A DNA stretch of 64,000 bases from Oecophyllibacter saccharovorans (GCF_006542375.1 NZ_CP038143.1:1426001-1490000), one strand, 5' to 3'; counted from the stretch's first letter, positions 34,402-47,854 are shown. Notes: generated by a model not told the origin, from the sequence alone. Numbers and translations: made by a program.

Positions 34402-35693
34402 ACGCCCCCCAAGAGCCGGTCTTCATCCTGGACCTGTCGCGCCTCATGGCCCGTGCAGGCCAGGCGGTGCCGACCGGCATTGACCGCGTCGAGCTTGCCT
34501 ATGCGGTGCACCTGGTCAGGCATTATCCCGAGCGCACCCGTTTCGCAGCCTACCATCCGCTCGCCGGCTGCGACCTGCTGCCGCCTTCCACCGCCCATAA
34601 CCTTATCGCCACCCTGCTGGAAGGCTGGGACCGCGGGGAACGCGCAGCCCACCAGCGCGCGAAGAAACTGGCCGACCGGTTGCGCGGCGGGCTGCTGCGT
34701 CGCGGCCTGGGTGGGGGATTGTTTGGGCCGCGCCTGCCAGGCGGGGGCGCCAGGGCCAGGCGCTTGCCGGCAGGCAGCGTCTACCTGCTCGTCTCCCACC
34801 ACCACCTGGGCGCGCGCAAGCCCATCCGCCGGGCGCTGAAGCGCTGGGGGGCGCGTTTCGTGCCGATGGTGCATGACCTCATCCCGCTGGAATTCCCCGA
34901 ATATGCCCGCCCGCGCGAGCCGCGGCGCCATGAGGCGCGGATGAAGACGGTCGCCACGCTGGCTGAAGGCGTGATCGTGCCCTGCGAGGCGGTAGCAGCC
35001 CAGGTCAGGTCGCGCCTGGCTGCGCACAGACGGGCGCAGGTGCCGGTCTGGGTGGTGCCGCACGGCGTGCATCTGCGCGCCCACCAGCCCGATGGGAACA
35101 GGTCTCCCGAGCCTGTTGCGGTCGATAAGAGCATGGATAGCCACACTGACAGCGGGCAACGGCCTTATTTCGTCTGTCTGGGCACGCTTGAGCCGCGCAA
35201 GAACCACCTGCTGCTGCTCAATCTGTGGCGGCGGATGGCCGAGGAGGGCGGGCCCAAGATCCCGCGCCTGCTGCTGGTGGGCAAGCGCGGCTGGGAGAAC
35301 GAGAACATCATCGACATGATCGAGCGTTGCCCGGCCCTGCAGGGCCATGTCGAGGAGCATTCGGACCTGTCGGACGAAGAGGTGGTCACTCTGCTGCAGG
35401 GCGCGCGCGGGTTGCTTTTTCCCTCCTTCGGGGAAGGGTACGGCCTGCCCCTGGCGGAGGCGCTGTCACTGGGCGTGCCGGTGATCTGCTCGGACCTGCC
35501 GGTCTTTCGCGAGGTGGGTCAGGAGGTACCTTGTTATCTCGACCCGCTGGACAGCCTGGGCTGGAAGGCGGCAATCGAGGATTTCAGCGCCAGGGGGCCG
35601 CTCTACCGCGCCCAGCATGAGCGGATGGGGCGCTGGCAGTCAGTGAGCTGGCCCCAGAGCGTGGCGCTGGCCCTGGAGCAGGTGGACGGCTGA
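34398..35693 (+). CDS. GT4-family glycosyltransferase
   Basis: A 431-residue glycosyltransferase. The N-terminus reads FILDLSRLMARAGQ and PTGIDRVELAY, followed by MVHDLIPLEFPEY in the first Rossmann domain. The second domain has CLGTLEPRKNHLLLLNLW and EGYGLPLAEALSLGVPVICSD, the family donor-binding site. There is an Arg/Gly-rich insertion around residues 85-125. The start overlaps kpsS by four bases. It belongs to the galE-kpsC-kpsS group, so a capsule role is likely; the transferred sugar is unknown. It is more distant from the other two GT4 enzymes here than they are from each other. Confidence 0.9.
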   Translation: MNAPQEPVFILDLSRLMARAGQAVPTGIDRVELAYAVHLVRHYPERTRFAAYHPLAGCDLLPPSTAHNLIATLLEGWDRGERAAHQRAKKLADRLRGGLLRRGLGGGLFGPRLPGGGARARRLPAGSVYLLVSHHHLGARKPIRRALKRWGARFVPMVHDLIPLEFPEYARPREPRRHEARMKTVATLAEGVIVPCEAVAAQVRSRLAAHRRAQVPVWVVPHGVHLRAHQPDGNRSPEPVAVDKSMDSHTDSGQRPYFVCLGTLEPRKNHLLLLNLWRRMAEEGGPKIPRLLLVGKRGWENENIIDMIERCPALQGHVEEHSDLSDEEVVTLLQGARGLLFPSFGEGYGLPLAEALSLGVPVICSDLPVFREVGQEVPCYLDPLDSLGWKAAIEDFSARGPLYRAQHERMGRWQSVSWPQSVALALEQVDG

Positions 35694-35740
35694 ACGGCGG
35701 ACCCTGGTTTCAGCCTGGACGGCAGGTCTTACGGCAGGCC

Positions 35741-36313
35741 TTAATGGCCGCCCAGGGTGTCCTGGTAGGTTTTGCCGTTCCAGATCCATTTGTCGTCATT
35801 GTCGATCAGGATGTCATACAGCCCCTGGTGGCGCGTCGGCAGGATGGACATGCCGCCATTGACGGAATCAATCACGTTGTCCCACTTCTTGCCGTGGCGC
35901 AGGAAAACGGATGTTGCGCAGCCGGCTGAGCCGCACATGCCCGCTGACTGCAGCTGCACGAACAGCGCCATGTTCTTGTGGCCGGGCGCGAGCGGGGCGG
36001 AGGCAGTCAGGATAATGGGATGATCGTGGTGGCGGGCCGCTTCCTTGAGCTCATCAGCGCTCAGGCTGCGCGCCACGGCTTCCAGCCCGCTGCCGGGATG
36101 AGCGGTGAGCACGACCGGATGGCCAGCCGGGCGGGGCGCCTGCGGCGCTGCAGCCGGCGCTTTTGCGCGGTGCGTGGCTTTGCGGGCCAGGGCGGGGGCC
36201 GCAGGCAGCGTGCAGGCCAGCAGGAGGCCACCCAGGGCGAGGGCGGTTGGAGCGGCGTGGCTGGAGACGCGCAGCAAGCCCGCAAGCGCCGGTTTCAGGG
36301 AGAAAGGGGTCAC
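35741..36313 (-). CDS. Exported protein of unknown function
   Basis: A 190-residue protein with an N-terminal signal (hydrophobic stretch ALALGGLLLACTL, likely cleavage after APALA). A Pro/Ala/Lys-rich linker follows, then a domain of about 120 residues. The domain has ILTASAPLAPGHKNMALFVQL, a two-cysteine motif MCGSAGC that could form a disulfide or bind metal, FLRHGKKW, and ends in LIDNDDKWIWNGKTY. Its layout resembles small periplasmic proteins of acetic acid bacteria, but I cannot name a family. It stands between the capsule region and the dioxygenase gene, both convergent or in line with it. Confidence 0.65.
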   Translation of the reverse strand: MTPFSLKPALAGLLRVSSHAAPTALALGGLLLACTLPAAPALARKATHRAKAPAAAPQAPRPAGHPVVLTAHPGSGLEAVARSLSADELKEAARHHDHPIILTASAPLAPGHKNMALFVQLQSAGMCGSAGCATSVFLRHGKKWDNVIDSVNGGMSILPTRHQGLYDILIDNDDKWIWNGKTYQDTLGGH

Positions 36314-36405
36314 GCGATGCGTCTCCTCACGGAAGGGGGGTGGCGCCTGCAGGAAGCAGGCCGGCTGAAAAGGGTTCGGGCCAGATAATTTATTGCCAGG
36401 TGATT

Positions 36406-37176
36406 TTATTCATGACGCAGGGTGACGACAAGCACATCCCGGTAGGCAGGTTGCCCAACTGCGAGGGCTTCAACCGGGGTGACGCCGTGAAAGACCCGGT
36501 GGTCATTGACCAGGGCTGCGTCCAGCGGCTCGGTCAGGGTGAAGGAGCCCAGCAGGGTTTCACGGTCCAAAGCGGTGATGCTGGTCTCGCCTTCGCGGAT
36601 GTTGTGCCGCTTCACCATCAGGACGAAAACGAAATCAACCCCGTCGCGGTGCAGGCCTTCAGGGGTGGGTTTGCCGTGGCCTTCAGTATCGGCTTCGATG
36701 CGGAACTGGTGCACTTCCGCATGCCATGAGGCAGGCCGGCGCTCGGGCGGCGTGAGTTCTGTCGCCAGCGCGCCCGCCGCCTGAAGCGTGGCCTGCAGCG
36801 CGGGATGGGCGCTGATTTCAGGCAGGATGGGCGCGAACCAGCGTTCTATGTCGCCGTTGAGCGGGTTGTAGTCGCGGCTCTGGTAATGGGGCTGGGGCGG
36901 CTTGGGCTGAATGACAGGCCTGGCAGGGGCCCTGTCGTCCGGCCCGGTTTTCGGGAGGCAGGGGATAGAATAGGTGGCGTAGCGGCGGCGGCGGTAATGG
37001 CCGCCATCGGCCATGTAGCGGTCCAGCCCGAGATGGTTCCAGCTTTCAGCGAAGCCGGCCCAGTCCTTAAGTCCGAAGCCCTCGAGGAATTTCCGGTTCA
37101 GCTTTGCCGGGACAAAGGCGAACCCCTCTTTCTGCAGGGGGGTGAGGAGGTCGGCAGGCACGGGCGCAGGGGACAT
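36406..37176 (-). CDS. 2-oxoglutarate/Fe(II) dioxygenase family protein (2OG-Fe_Oxy_2 type)
   Basis: About 256 residues. The C-terminal half has GLHRDGVDFVFVLMV, giving the H-x-D pair, and VNDHRVFHGVTPV, giving the distal His, with an Arg after it for 2-oxoglutarate. Members of this group include L-isoleucine 4-hydroxylase; others act on free amino acids or are uncharacterised. The N-terminal part has FVPAKLNRKFLEGFGL and RYRRRRYATYSI-like basic runs. An upstream in-frame ATG at 37242 would add 22 residues that look non-conserved, so the start is uncertain. It appears to be a single-gene unit. Confidence 0.78.
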   Translation of the reverse strand: MSPAPVPADLLTPLQKEGFAFVPAKLNRKFLEGFGLKDWAGFAESWNHLGLDRYMADGGHYRRRRYATYSIPCLPKTGPDDRAPARPVIQPKPPQPHYQSRDYNPLNGDIERWFAPILPEISAHPALQATLQAAGALATELTPPERRPASWHAEVHQFRIEADTEGHGKPTPEGLHRDGVDFVFVLMVKRHNIREGETSITALDRETLLGSFTLTEPLDAALVNDHRVFHGVTPVEALAVGQPAYRDVLVVTLRHE

Positions 37177-37311
37177 GACACACTTACCACTTGTCCTGAA
37201 GGCGGAACCTGCCGGAGGGGCAGGCCTGGCCTTCCCGCCCATTATGCGCCGCGCTCCGGCCCTGCGGCAAGGGCGCTGCCTGTGCTGAGCTGTGCTGTAA
37301 GAGCCGGGCTG

Positions 37312-38589
37312 TCAGTGCAGCTGCGAAGCGGCCTTGCCGGGCTGAGGGGCCTTCAGGTCGGGGCGGGGGGGATGGAAGAAGTGGCACAGACCGGCTTTCA
37401 GCGCGGTGGGGAAGCCTGAAAGGCCGACCTGGTGGCGGCGGTAGAGGCCTTCATGCAGGACCTCGGCCACGTAGGTGCCGAGACCGTGGCCGCCGAAGGG
37501 GCGGTTGCCGCCCTCGCGGTTGGGCAGCATGCCCCAGGCGTTGTAATGGGCCAGGGTCACCACCGCGCCGCGGTCATGATAGACGAAGGGCGGCGGCTCG
37601 CGCCCGGCGATCACGTCGGGAATGGCTGTCTTGCCGACATAGATCCCTTCCTGGCGTGCGACCTGGGCAGTGGGGGGAACGGGATGGGCGGCGATGAAGG
37701 AGCAGTCGCCGACGGCGAAGATGTCCGCATCGCGGGTGGTCTGCAGCGTGGGCGTGACCACGAGCTGGCCGCCGCGGTTCATCTCCAGCCCCTCGAAAAG
37801 CGAGGTGGCCTGCGCTGCCTTGACGCCTGCCGCCCAGATGCGGAGGCTTGCCGGAATGAAGCGGCCGTCCTTGAGCTCGATGCCGTTGTCCTTGATGGCG
37901 CTCACCATGCCGCTGGTGATGACGTCCACGCCGATCTTGCGCAGCTGGTTCTGCACGCCTGCCGAGACGCTTTCGGGGAAGGGGCCCAGAACGCGCGGGG
38001 CGGCTTCGATCAGGGTGAGCTTGAGAAGCTTCTGCCGCTCCTGCCGCCCGAAGCCCGGCGCCCTGTCAATGGCCTCGCACAGCTCGGCAGCCAGCTGAAC
38101 GCCTGTCGCGCCGCCGCCGATGATGACCGCTTCCAGCCGTTGGCCGGTCTCGCGCGCCCGGTTGAGGTCGCGGCGCAGGGTTTCGTTGAGGGCGTGGGCC
38201 TCATTGATGTTGTCGAGGAAGAAGCAGTTCTCCTGCGCGCCCGGCGTGCCGAAATCATTGGCGCGCGCGCCCAGGGCCACCACCAGCTTGTCATAGGGGA
38301 GCACTTCGCCGTTTTCGAGCGTGACGGTGCGGGCCTGCCGGTCGATGGCAGCGGGTGCGCCCTGGACGAAGGTGAAGCCGAAGCGTTTGCCCAGCTTGGT
38401 GAAGGGAAAGAGATTGCCCTGGGTGGGGAGGGTGCCTGCAGCGAATTCGTGCAGCGCCGGTTTCCAGACATGCACCGGGTTGCGGTCAACGAGGGTGACC
38501 TGCACGTCAGGCGTGTGGTGGAGCTCGATGGCGACATCCATACCGCCAATTCCCCCACCGAGGATGAGGACACGTGTCTTGGAAGACAT
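37312..38589 (-). CDS. ndh: Type II NADH dehydrogenase (FAD-dependent NADH:quinone oxidoreductase)
   Basis: A 425-residue flavoprotein. The FAD-binding site is at the start (VLILGGGIGGMDVAIEL), the second Rossmann fold for NADH is VIIGGGATGVQLAAEL, and IFAVGDCSF is the FAD-contacting Asp motif. Quinone-site hallmarks of NDH-2 (about AQVARQEG) follow. It is a membrane-associated, non-proton-pumping enzyme that feeds electrons from NADH to ubiquinone, a main respiratory route in acetic acid bacteria. ATG 38589 has AAAGGGA upstream; a longer frame from 38712 would add a Ser/Thr-rich 41-residue leader that I regard as unlikely. Confidence 0.88.
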   Translation of the reverse strand: MSSKTRVLILGGGIGGMDVAIELHHTPDVQVTLVDRNPVHVWKPALHEFAAGTLPTQGNLFPFTKLGKRFGFTFVQGAPAAIDRQARTVTLENGEVLPYDKLVVALGARANDFGTPGAQENCFFLDNINEAHALNETLRRDLNRARETGQRLEAVIIGGGATGVQLAAELCEAIDRAPGFGRQERQKLLKLTLIEAAPRVLGPFPESVSAGVQNQLRKIGVDVITSGMVSAIKDNGIELKDGRFIPASLRIWAAGVKAAQATSLFEGLEMNRGGQLVVTPTLQTTRDADIFAVGDCSFIAAHPVPPTAQVARQEGIYVGKTAIPDVIAGREPPPFVYHDRGAVVTLAHYNAWGMLPNREGGNRPFGGHGLGTYVAEVLHEGLYRRHQVGLSGFPTALKAGLCHFFHPPRPDLKAPQPGKAASQLH

Positions 38590-38840
38590 GGCTATTTCCC
38601 TTTCCGTCTGCGCAGTCATGGCGCTCTGGTCTGTCTCGCTCGATCCAATCTGGCTCGATGCCGTCAGGCTTGATTCTGGCCGGTTCGAATTCAGTCGCTC
38701 AGACTCCGTCATTCTACCCGTCGAATTCTGTCCGTTGAGTGACGTTTTATTAATCTGGTACGCTTTTACAGCTATCCTTCTCTTATGAGAGTGACAACCC
38801 CTACTTTGCCATCACGCGAGAACGTGAACGCCGCCCCCGC

Positions 38841-40091
38841 TCAGCTGCGGTAAGAGCCGTTGATGTCGATGTAGCCGTGGGTGAGATCGCAGGTCCAGAC
38901 GCGCGCTTTTCCCTGGCCCAGGCCCAGATCAACGGTGAGACGGATTTCAGGCTGCTTCATCGAGGCGTCCACCTGTGCTGCGTCATAGCCTTCGACGACC
39001 GTGCCGTGGCGGGCGACCCAGATGCCGTTGATGGCCACGGACAACCTGTCGCGGTCAGCCGGCTCCCCGCTCTTGCCCACGGCCATCACAATGCGCCCCC
39101 AGTTCGCGTCCTCTCCGGCCACAGCGGTCTTGACGAGGGGGGAATTGGCGATCGCGCGTGCGACCTGCCGCGCCGAGTGGTCGCTTTCAGCGCCTTCGAC
39201 GCAGACCTCGATCAGTTTCGTCGCCCCTTCGCCGTCGCGCACGACCAGCAGGGCCAGCTCTTCCATCAGGCTGTCGAGGGCGGTGCGGAAATCATTGAGG
39301 AGGGGATCAGCGGCTGAAGAGACGGGGGGATTGTCGGCCTGGCCGGTGGCGAAAAGCAGGACCGTGTCGGAAGTTGAGGTATCGGAATCGACAGTGATGG
39401 CGTTGAAGCTGGTCTGCACGCCTTCATCCAGCAGGGTCTGGAGCACCGGCTGGGACAGACGGGCATCAGTGACGATATAGGCCAGCATGGTGGCCATGTC
39501 GGGCGCCACCATGCCCGAGCCCTTGGCGATGCCCTGCAGCACGACGGGCGTGTTGCCGATGCGCGTCTCCCGCCGGGCGGCCTTGGGGAAGGTGTCGGTG
39601 GTCATGATGGCGCGCGCAGCCTGGGCCCAGCCGTCCTCGCTCAGTGCCTGATGGGCTGCGGGCAAGGCGTCGCGAATGGGCTGGACGGGCAGGACCTCGC
39701 CGATGACGCCGGTCGAGGAGAGAAAGACGTCTTCAGGGGGGCAGTCCAGCATGGAGGCGACCGCGCCGGCACTCTGGCGGACTGTCTCCTCACCCTTTCT
39801 GCCAGTGAAGACATTGGCATTGCCGGAATTGACCAGCAGCGCGCGTGCCGTGGGCGAGCTTGCCTGGGCCATGCGGCACCATACGACCGGCGCGCCCGGG
39901 CAGCGGTTTTTCGTATAGACGCCTGCAGCGGTGGTGCCGGGGGCGAAAACCGCCAGCATCAGGTCAGGCCTGCCGCGGTAGCGGATTCCTGCTGCGACCG
40001 CGCCCAGCCGCACGCCCCGCACTGCAGAGAGCGCGGGCAGGGGGCGGGCCAGGGGAGAGACGGGCGGCGCACCGGATGACGTGGAGGCCAT
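38841..40091 (-). CDS. argJ: Bifunctional ornithine acetyltransferase / N-acetylglutamate synthase
   Basis: A 416-residue ArgJ. It self-cleaves at the conserved KGSGMVAPDMATMLA, where the Thr becomes the new N-terminal nucleophile of the beta chain. Other motifs are NSGNANVFTG and FLSSTGVIGE in the alpha chain. It moves the acetyl group from N-acetylornithine to glutamate (and can use acetyl-CoA), closing the arginine cycle in the cytoplasm. Length and residues are normal. It is read in the same direction as the parvulin gene 71 bases upstream. Confidence 0.96.
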   Translation of the reverse strand: MASTSSGAPPVSPLARPLPALSAVRGVRLGAVAAGIRYRGRPDLMLAVFAPGTTAAGVYTKNRCPGAPVVWCRMAQASSPTARALLVNSGNANVFTGRKGEETVRQSAGAVASMLDCPPEDVFLSSTGVIGEVLPVQPIRDALPAAHQALSEDGWAQAARAIMTTDTFPKAARRETRIGNTPVVLQGIAKGSGMVAPDMATMLAYIVTDARLSQPVLQTLLDEGVQTSFNAITVDSDTSTSDTVLLFATGQADNPPVSSAADPLLNDFRTALDSLMEELALLVVRDGEGATKLIEVCVEGAESDHSARQVARAIANSPLVKTAVAGEDANWGRIVMAVGKSGEPADRDRLSVAINGIWVARHGTVVEGYDAAQVDASMKQPEIRLTVDLGLGQGKARVWTCDLTHGYIDINGSYRS

Positions 40092-40162
40092 GGCAGGCTC
40101 AGGCTCCGGATCGGGGCCCGGGCGGCCCGGTTGGGCGCGCCCGGGCCGCTTGGGAGAGGGGG

Positions 40163-41110
40163 TTATTTGGCCGGCTGGGCAGCAGGCTTGGCGGCAGCGG
40201 CAGGCGGCTGGGCCATCGGCTTGCCGTCAGCATTGTAGTAGACGACCTTGACGTCCTTGCTGGCCTTGTCGATGACCTGGCGGATGCCCTGGCGGACCAG
40301 CTCGTTCTTGATGTGGTCATGCGCCTGCTCCAGCGTCGGCACCGGCACCATGCGGGTGCCGAGCACCTGGATGACATGCCAGCCGTACTGCGTCTGGATC
40401 GGGGTCTGGGAGATGGTGCCCGGCTTGAGCGAGAAGGCCGCCTTGGAGAAGGCCGGGATCATGTCGCCCTTCTTGAACCAGCCGAGATCGCCGCCGTCAT
40501 GCGAAGCGGTGCCCTTGTCAGCTGAAAGGGTGGCGGCCAGCTTGGCGAAATTCGCGCCGTGGTCGCGGTCGAGCTGCTTGATGATGTCCTTGGCCTGCGC
40601 CTCGGAATCCACGAGGATGTGGCGCGCATGCACCTCTTCCTCAGGCTTCTGGTTGGCGTAATGCGCGTCGTAATAGGCCTTGATGGCCGCTTCGTTGATC
40701 TTGGGCGCGATCTGCTGCTCGAGATAGGCGTTCTGCAGCACGTTGTCGGCCGCAGCGGTCATGGCGGCCTTGACGGCGGGCTTGTCTTCGAGCTTTTCCT
40801 TCTCGGCCATGATCTGGACGACCTTCTGGTCGATCAGCTGGTGGGCCAGGAGAGACAGCAGAAGTTCCGGCTTCATGTTGAGCTGGCGCACTGAAGGGGG
40901 CAGGCTCTGGGCGGCGCGCTGGATGTCGCCGAGCGTGATCTTCGCGCCGCCAACGGTGGCGATCAGCATGTCGGGGTTGGCGGTGCGGGCCGGCTGGGCA
41001 GCCGGAGCGGCAGGCTTGGCCGGAGCGGCGGGGGCAGCGATGGCTGCGGTGCCGGCAAGAAACGTGCAGGCAGTCAGGGCCGTGACGGCCAGGGAGCGGG
41101 AAAGCCGCAT
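40163..41110 (-). CDS. Periplasmic parvulin-type peptidyl-prolyl isomerase
   Basis: A 315-residue exported foldase with a signal peptide ([21 protein letters not shown]). A Pro/Ala-rich linker and a SurA/PrsA-like N-terminal helical region come next. The PpiC rotamase domain (about 160-255) has [34 protein letters not shown] and GWHVIQVLG. It helps fold secreted and outer-membrane proteins. A Pro/Ala/Lys-rich tail ends the protein. The ATG has CGAGG at good spacing. It lies back to back with secA. Confidence 0.9.
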   Translation of the reverse strand: MRLSRSLAVTALTACTFLAGTAAIAAPAAPAKPAAPAAQPARTANPDMLIATVGGAKITLGDIQRAAQSLPPSVRQLNMKPELLLSLLAHQLIDQKVVQIMAEKEKLEDKPAVKAAMTAAADNVLQNAYLEQQIAPKINEAAIKAYYDAHYANQKPEEEVHARHILVDSEAQAKDIIKQLDRDHGANFAKLAATLSADKGTASHDGGDLGWFKKGDMIPAFSKAAFSLKPGTISQTPIQTQYGWHVIQVLGTRMVPVPTLEQAHDHIKNELVRQGIRQVIDKASKDVKVVYYNADGKPMAQPPAAAAKPAAQPAK

Positions 41111-41458
41111 GGAATACCTCGTGCTGTGGATCGCGAAGATTATATTATAAAGACACTTCTACCCCGCCAACATGACAAAGCCCGGCCCGGCCCGCAAGCG
41201 TTTCCTGTCATGGTCGGCTATAGTCGGCGCGATGCTGGCGCCCGGTCCTGGCCTGGCCCCGGCTTGACCCTGGGCGCGGGCGTGCTTATTTCCAGCAGAC
41301 ATGACCATGAGTATCTGCGCCCCCGCCCGGCAGGACCCGGGTGGACAGGCAGCAGGACGTCACCGCCGGCCCAGCGCTGCCGGCGCGGCCCGCCAAGCAA
41401 GAGATGCGGGCGCGTTCCTGCCGGGCCGCGGAACCAGCGCCAGCAGTCAGGGATCTCC
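41111..41458. other. Divergent intergenic region between the parvulin gene and secA
   Basis: About 350 bases. The left part is AT-rich (41135-41155), the rest GC-rich. The secA frame stays open back to 41126 but has no ribosome site or SecA-like sequence, so it is not counted as coding. Confidence 0.45.
41144..41149 (-). promoter_or_regulatory. Candidate -10 box of the parvulin gene
   Basis: A perfect TATAAT on the reverse strand, about 35 bases before the ATG. A TTGTCA upstream is 23 bases away, too far for a standard -35. Confidence 0.35.
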
Positions 41459-44188
<2,730 letters not shown>

Positions 44189-44253
44189 AACTTTGACTTT
44201 TATTTTCCAGACGGATTTTTCCCCAACAGATTAAGGACCAAGAGGCAACTCCC

Positions 44254-45006
44254 ATGGCAGGCCATTCCCAATTCAAGAACATCATGCACCGCAAGGGGGC
44301 GCAGGATGCCAAGCGCGCCAAGCAGTTCGCCAAGGTTATCCGCGAGATCACGGTGGCGACACGCGCCGGCCTGCCCGACCCTGCCATGAACCCCCGCCTG
44401 CGCGCCGCCGTGATCGCCGCGCGTGAGGTCAATATGCCCAAGGACACGGTGGAGCGCGCGATCAAGAAGGCCTCTGGCGCTGCCGGAGGGGAGGATTACG
44501 CGGAGGTCCGCTACGAGGGGTACGGGCCTGCCGGCGTGGCCATCATCGTCGAAGGCCTGACCGACAACCGCAACCGCACCGCGTCTGACGTGCGGGCCGC
44601 CTTCTCCAAGCATGGCGGCTCGCTGGGGGAGACCAATTCCGTCTCCTTCATGTTCCAGCGCGTCGGCGTGGTGACCTACCCGCTGGAGGCCGGCAGCGAG
44701 GAGGAGATGCTGGAGGCCGCCATCGAGGCCGGGGCCGACAATGTGGAGACCACCGAAGACGGCCACGAGATCCTCACCGACATGGAATCGCTCATCAGCG
44801 TGCGCGATGCGCTGGAAGGGCGCTTCGGCGAGCCGCGCTCGGCCAAGCTGGACTGGCGGCCTGAAACCTCCACACCGCTGGATGAGGAGAAGGCCCGTTC
44901 CGTCTTCAAGCTGATCGACACGCTGGAGGAAAATGACGACGTGCAGGCCGTCTACGCCAATTTCGAGCTCTCCGACGAGGTGGCGCAGGCCCTGGCCGCC
45001 GACTGA
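44254..45006 (+). CDS. yebC: YebC/PmpR (TACO1) family protein
   Basis: A 250-residue protein with the family start [21 protein letters not shown], then [12 protein letters not shown] and [11 protein letters not shown]. Members are DNA-binding regulators in some bacteria and, as recent work shows, can help ribosomes at polyproline stretches. The length is standard. It sits just upstream of ruvCAB, as in many proteobacteria. Confidence 0.95.
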   Translation: MAGHSQFKNIMHRKGAQDAKRAKQFAKVIREITVATRAGLPDPAMNPRLRAAVIAAREVNMPKDTVERAIKKASGAAGGEDYAEVRYEGYGPAGVAIIVEGLTDNRNRTASDVRAAFSKHGGSLGETNSVSFMFQRVGVVTYPLEAGSEEEMLEAAIEAGADNVETTEDGHEILTDMESLISVRDALEGRFGEPRSAKLDWRPETSTPLDEEKARSVFKLIDTLEENDDVQAVYANFELSDEVAQALAAD

Positions 45007-45042
45007 GCGCGCCCCTTACTGAAAAACGGAAACCGGGAAATC

Positions 45043-45636
45043 TTGGCTGATCGTCTTGAAATTGTGCGTCTCATGGGGCTGGATCCCGGCCTGCGCTATA
45101 CGGGCTGGGGGGTGATCGAGGCGCGTGGCAGCCAGCTGCGCCACGTGGCGGACGGGGTGGTGGCAAGCCAGGCCGGCGACCCGCTGCCGCTGCGCCTGCG
45201 CGCGCTTTATGAAGGGCTGCAGGCGCTGGTGGAGCGCTACCGCCCGGCTGAGGCGGCGGTGGAGCGGGTGTTCGTCAACCCCAACGGGGCTTCCACCCTC
45301 AAGCTGAGCCAGGCGCGCGGCGTGGCGCTGCTGGTGCCGGCCCTGGCGGGGATCGTGGTGGGGGAATACACCCCGCGCGCGGTCAAGAGTGCTGTGACAG
45401 GCAGCGGGGCGGCCACCAAGGAGCAGGTGGCCATGATGGTCAGGCAGATGCTGCCTGCAGCTTCAATGAAGCAGGCCGATGCGTCCGACGCGCTGGCCAT
45501 TGCGATCTGCCACGCCCATCACCGCGCCAGCCACAGCCGCCTTGCGGTCCTGGGTGCGGCAGGTGGGGCCCGGCCTGGCTCTGAAATGCGCATAGGCGCG
45601 CAGGGCCAGGGATTGCCGGAAAGGCGCAGGGGATGA
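45043..45636 (+). CDS. ruvC: Holliday junction endonuclease RuvC
   Basis: A 197-residue resolvase. Acidic residues of the active site are in GLDPGLRYTGW, AAVERVFVNPN and QADASDALAIA. It cuts Holliday junctions as part of the RuvABC complex. A TTG start at 45043 with CGGGA upstream is chosen because the later ATG at 45073 would delete the first beta strand. The last about 25 residues are extra and Gly/Arg-rich. Its stop overlaps ruvA (ATGA). Confidence 0.95.
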   Translation: MADRLEIVRLMGLDPGLRYTGWGVIEARGSQLRHVADGVVASQAGDPLPLRLRALYEGLQALVERYRPAEAAVERVFVNPNGASTLKLSQARGVALLVPALAGIVVGEYTPRAVKSAVTGSGAATKEQVAMMVRQMLPAASMKQADASDALAIAICHAHHRASHSRLAVLGAAGGARPGSEMRIGAQGQGLPERRRG

Positions 45637-46249
45637 TCGGGCAGCTGACGGGGCTGGTGAGCCAGGTCGAGCAGGACCGTTGCCTGGTGGATGTGAACGG
45701 GGTCGGTTACGTGGTCTCGGCCTCCACCCACACGCTTGCCGCCCTGGCGCGCCCGCCTGAGGTGGCGCGCGTGCTGATCGAGACGGTGGTGCGCGAGGAT
45801 GCCATCCAGCTCTTCGGCTTCTCCACGCCTGAGGAGCGCAACTGGTTCTGCCTGCTGACCACCGTGCAGGGCGTGGGCGCGCGCGTGGCCCTGGCCATCC
45901 TGTCGGTCAACCAGCCCCAGGCCCTGCTGCAGGCGGTTAATGCGGGCGACAAGCAGGCCTTCACCCAGGCGGCGGGCGTGGGGCCGAAACTGGCTTTGCG
46001 CATCATCACTGAACTGCGCAGCAAGGTTGCGAAAATGCCCGGCCTGGCCGGCGCCGGCGGTACTGGGGCCATGGCTCCGCTGGCCGAGGGCGGGGGAGAA
46101 GCAGGGCTGCAGGCAGACGTGCTGATGGCGCTTGAAGGGCTGGGCTTCCGCCGTGCTGAGACCTGGCCCGTGGTCAGCCGTCTCATGGCTGACACGCCTG
46201 ACGCCACGCTGGACCAGATCCTCCGCCAGGCCCTGCAGGAGCTGGCGCG

Positions 46250-46253
<4 letters not shown>
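45633..46253 (+). CDS. ruvA: Holliday junction helicase subunit RuvA
   Basis: A 206-residue DNA-binding subunit. It starts [14 protein letters not shown] and has the helix-hairpin-helix blocks [14 protein letters not shown] and [18 protein letters not shown] flexible Gly-rich linker leads to the C-terminal domain that contacts RuvB. It overlaps ruvC upstream and ruvB downstream by a few bases. Confidence 0.96.
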
Positions 46254-47377
<1,124 letters not shown>

Positions 47378-47392
47378 GGGGGATTTGCCGAC

Positions 47393-47854
47393 ATGGCCGC
47401 CCATGAATGCCGCTTCCGGGTTTACTATGAGGATACTGACGCGGGCGGGGTCGTCTATCATGCCCGCTACCTGGGCTTTGCCGAACGTGCCCGCGCCGAG
47501 GCCCTGCGCGCATTGGGCCTGCCTGTGGGCTGGCTGGCACGCCAGAAGCGCCGCCTCTTCGTCGTGCGCACCCTCAGGGCCGACTACCACGCCCCTTTGC
47601 ATCTGGACGAAGAGATGCTGGTCGAAACCGAGCTTGACCAGATACGCGGGGCGCGGCTTGTGCTGGTGCAGAGGATCTACCGCCTTGACCCCGACCCTTC
47701 TCCGGGAAACGGGCCCCGGCCGCAGGGAGACGCGCCGGCGCGCCACTTGGCCGTCACGCTGGAGGTGACGCTGGCCTGCCTGGATGCCGACAGCATGAAG
47801 CCGGCCCGCATTCCGCCATATTGTTTGCAGAAACTGGCCCGGCTGGCCCCTTGA
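47393..47854 (+). CDS. ybgC: YbgC-family acyl-CoA thioesterase (Tol-Pal associated)
   Basis: A 153-residue hot-dog fold protein with the catalytic block YYEDTDAGGVVYHARYLGF (shown by Asp in DTDAGG) and FAERARAEALRALG. YbgC hydrolyses acyl-CoA thioesters and commonly opens the tol-pal operon. A GAGGGGG site precedes the ATG, 15 bases after ruvB. Confidence 0.93.
   Translation: MAAHECRFRVYYEDTDAGGVVYHARYLGFAERARAEALRALGLPVGWLARQKRRLFVVRTLRADYHAPLHLDEEMLVETELDQIRGARLVLVQRIYRLDPDPSPGNGPRPQGDAPARHLAVTLEVTLACLDADSMKPARIPPYCLQKLARLAP

Noticed and set aside
34640-34775. Arg/Gly-rich insertion in the GT4 gene at 34398, first suspected as a frameshift
   Set aside because: The frame is continuous and conserved motifs on both sides are in the same frame, so it is more likely a surface loop.
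41126-41458. N-terminal extension of secA
   Set aside because: The frame is open, but the translated sequence is Arg/Pro/Gly-rich and unlike SecA. The ATG at 41459 has a ribosome site and the standard N-terminus.
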